Origin: Orientallactaga sibirica
Lineage: Eukaryota > Chordata > Mammalia > Rodentia > Dipodidae
Direction: 5' to 3'
Length of the DNA: 64,000 nt
Assembly: GCA_036365145.1 (NCBI GenBank)
Contig: JAEOAD010000052.1
Span: forward strand, 13,639,501-13,703,500
In this document: piece by piece, positions 62,711-64,000 of the stretch
Layout of the letters: every line of letters starts with the position of its first letter
Position numbering within the stretch: the stretch's first letter is position 1
Translations under genes and position numbers: made by a program
Notes under the pieces: model-generated
Seen by the model: only the letters and a program-made list of their open reading frames with translations
Told to the model about the DNA's origin: nothing
Databases searched by the model: none

Positions 62711-62935
62711 GGGCTGGGGAGACGGCTTAGCAGTTAAGGCGCTCACCTGCAAACCCAAAGGAACTAGCTTCGATCCCCAGGACCCAAGTAAGCCACGTAA
62801 GCACATGGTGGGGCATGCATCTGGAGTTTGTTTGCAGTGGCTGGAGGTCCTGGTGTGCTCATTCTTTCTCTCTGTCTCTCTTTCCCTCTCTCTCTCTCTT
62901 TCTCTCTCTGTCTCAAATAAATAAATAAGTAATAT
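62711..62935 (+). mobile_element. tRNA-derived SINE
   Basis: GGGCTGGGGAGACGGCTTAG head, CT run, AAATAAATAAATAAG tail. Confidence 0.94.
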
Positions 62936-63663
62936 TTTTTTAAAAATAAGGTGGAAAGTAGCTGAAGAAAACACCCAGCATTCACCTCAGGCCACTTACA
63001 TGCATGCACACATGTGCACATGAAGCTGCCCAAGCACACGCGCCTACACAAACATGAACGTAAAGAATTCAAAAGAGCATCTCTACAAGAATCATCATAA
63101 TGTGCAAATGAGCACCCCCTCTTTGGTAGCAGCTGGGGCTTCTGAGGAAGCCTGACTGCTGTTTGCCAGAGTCAAAATGAGGGTTAAGCTTCTTTTCTAA
63201 ACTAGGAAAGCCTCCACTAGTGTTTCTGACACATGCCTAACATTTGAATGAAAATTTAAATATTTGGTTGTTCTGTTCATGTATTTTATGTGCTAACGAC
63301 TTAAGTAAATGTAAGTGCTTACATAAGTTAAGAAGTCCTAACATTCTCAGAAAATTCGGAACTAACCCAAATGCTTTTCAGGATCACATGACTTGGGCAA
63401 GCTTTATGAGTGAAAACATGTTCTCCTTTCTGCAAATAATGAAATTTAAAAATGGATATGCCTTCAGAGTTGCCAGCGTTAAATATTGTGCAGACATAAA
63501 AACTGTGCTTGGGTTGGCTACTCACACGAATGTTACAAGCATAAGTTACTAATTGGCTCATGCTCTCTCCATTACGGAATTCCTCATCAGGAAAAATAAG
63601 AGATGGTCAACTATTGGAAGTCACATGGAATTTTTAGGAGTAACCTAAATATAATTGTTTTGG

Positions 63664-63955
63664 GGCTGAGGAGATGGCTCAGTGGATAAAGCACTTGTTC
63701 AAATCTGAGTACCTGAGTTCAGATCCTCAGCCCCCATGTAAAAGCCAACGTAGGCTTCTGTGACGCCAGTGCACGGACACTGACGGCAAAACAGCCAGGA
63801 GTTCCCGCAATAGCCTGGCCAGCACAGAAGGGAATGACCAGAGAACTGTCTCAAAAATTAAATGGAAGGCGAGGACTGGCGCAAAAGTCCTCTGACCTCT
63901 ACATGCACGCCGTGACATGCACTCACCTGCACTCACACATACACCAAAATAAATA
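63664..63955 (+). mobile_element. B4-like SINE
   Basis: GGCTGAGGAGATGGCTCAGT head, TGAGTTCAGATCCTCAGC, ending CACACATACACCAAAATAAA. Confidence 0.75.
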
Positions 63956-64000
63956 ACAAATTGGCCTAAGTCCTCATAAGGTAAAATACTGAAGCATCAA

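Larger units (their letters stand above)
60040..64000 (-). other. CLIP4 intron, 5' side runs off the window
   Basis: No coding exon was recognised. It contains tRNA-type SINEs (60291, 61670, 62137, 62711), B4-like elements (62484, 63664), a diverged B1 (61552) and a MIR-like piece (61075-61215). There is an L1 3'-end fragment near 62050-62130. The rest (60541-61070, 61216-61550, 62950-63660) is unremarkable single-copy-looking DNA. Confidence 0.8.

Noticed and set aside
60040..64000. Upstream CLIP4 exon carrying the start codon
   Set aside because: I searched the minus strand for the expected N-terminal peptide and a phase-1 donor but found none, so it is assumed to lie beyond the right edge.

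Overview
This is vertebrate, almost certainly rodent, nuclear DNA. It carries B1-type SINEs, ID-like elements, B4-like elements, and a very common tRNA-derived SINE with a CT-rich and AAATA tail. L1 fragments and a few ancient MIR/L2-like remnants are also present. From memory, this SINE mix looks like a jerboa (Jaculus-type dipodid), but the species is an inference. There are no bacterial features.

The window holds the interior of one gene on the minus strand: CLIP4, a CAP-Gly linker protein with ankyrin repeats. I could define twelve consecutive internal coding exons by hand, running from 60039 down to 5622. They total 1,578 nt (526 codons), and their phases join without a frameshift or stop. 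They encode the end of the N-terminal region, the ankyrin repeats, CAP-Gly domain 1, a serine-rich linker, CAP-Gly domain 2 and the start of the second linker. The first coding exon(s), promoter, third CAP-Gly domain, stop codon and 3' UTR must lie outside the window. All other long open frames are repeat artefacts or shadows.

Layout from left to right (the gene runs right to left): 1-5621 is a partial intron with L1 and SINE debris and a small 24-bp minisatellite. 5622-5686 is an exon. 5687-22363 is an intron about 81% filled by a 13.5-kb array of a 51-bp unit (about 264 copies). 22364-33072 holds five exons with short introns. 33073-44663 is an intron whose 5' part is a 4.6-kb array of a 59-bp unit (about 77 copies) abutting the upstream exon. 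44664-47960 has two exons and an L1 ORF2 remnant. 47961-54804 is an intron with a 1.45-kb array of a roughly 60-bp unit. 54805-60039 has four exons. 60040-64000 is intron.

The most striking structure is the 59-bp array. Each unit is a copy of the last 12 nt of the adjacent CLIP4 exon plus the first ~47 nt of the intron, so the real 5' splice site has been amplified about 77-fold in sense orientation. Each unit also carries a perfect AP-1 heptamer (TGACTCA). The ~60-bp array independently carries a GTAAGT donor hexamer on the CLIP4 sense strand and a TCACGTGA/TCACATGA E-box. The 51-bp array has nested higher-order structure (a 714-bp, 14-mer repeat and ~3.5-kb super-duplications). One intron (54924-57928) has a GC-AG boundary. 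A 36-nt 3'-truncated U2 snRNA retrocopy with a perfect 12-bp target-site duplication lies at 24208-24243.
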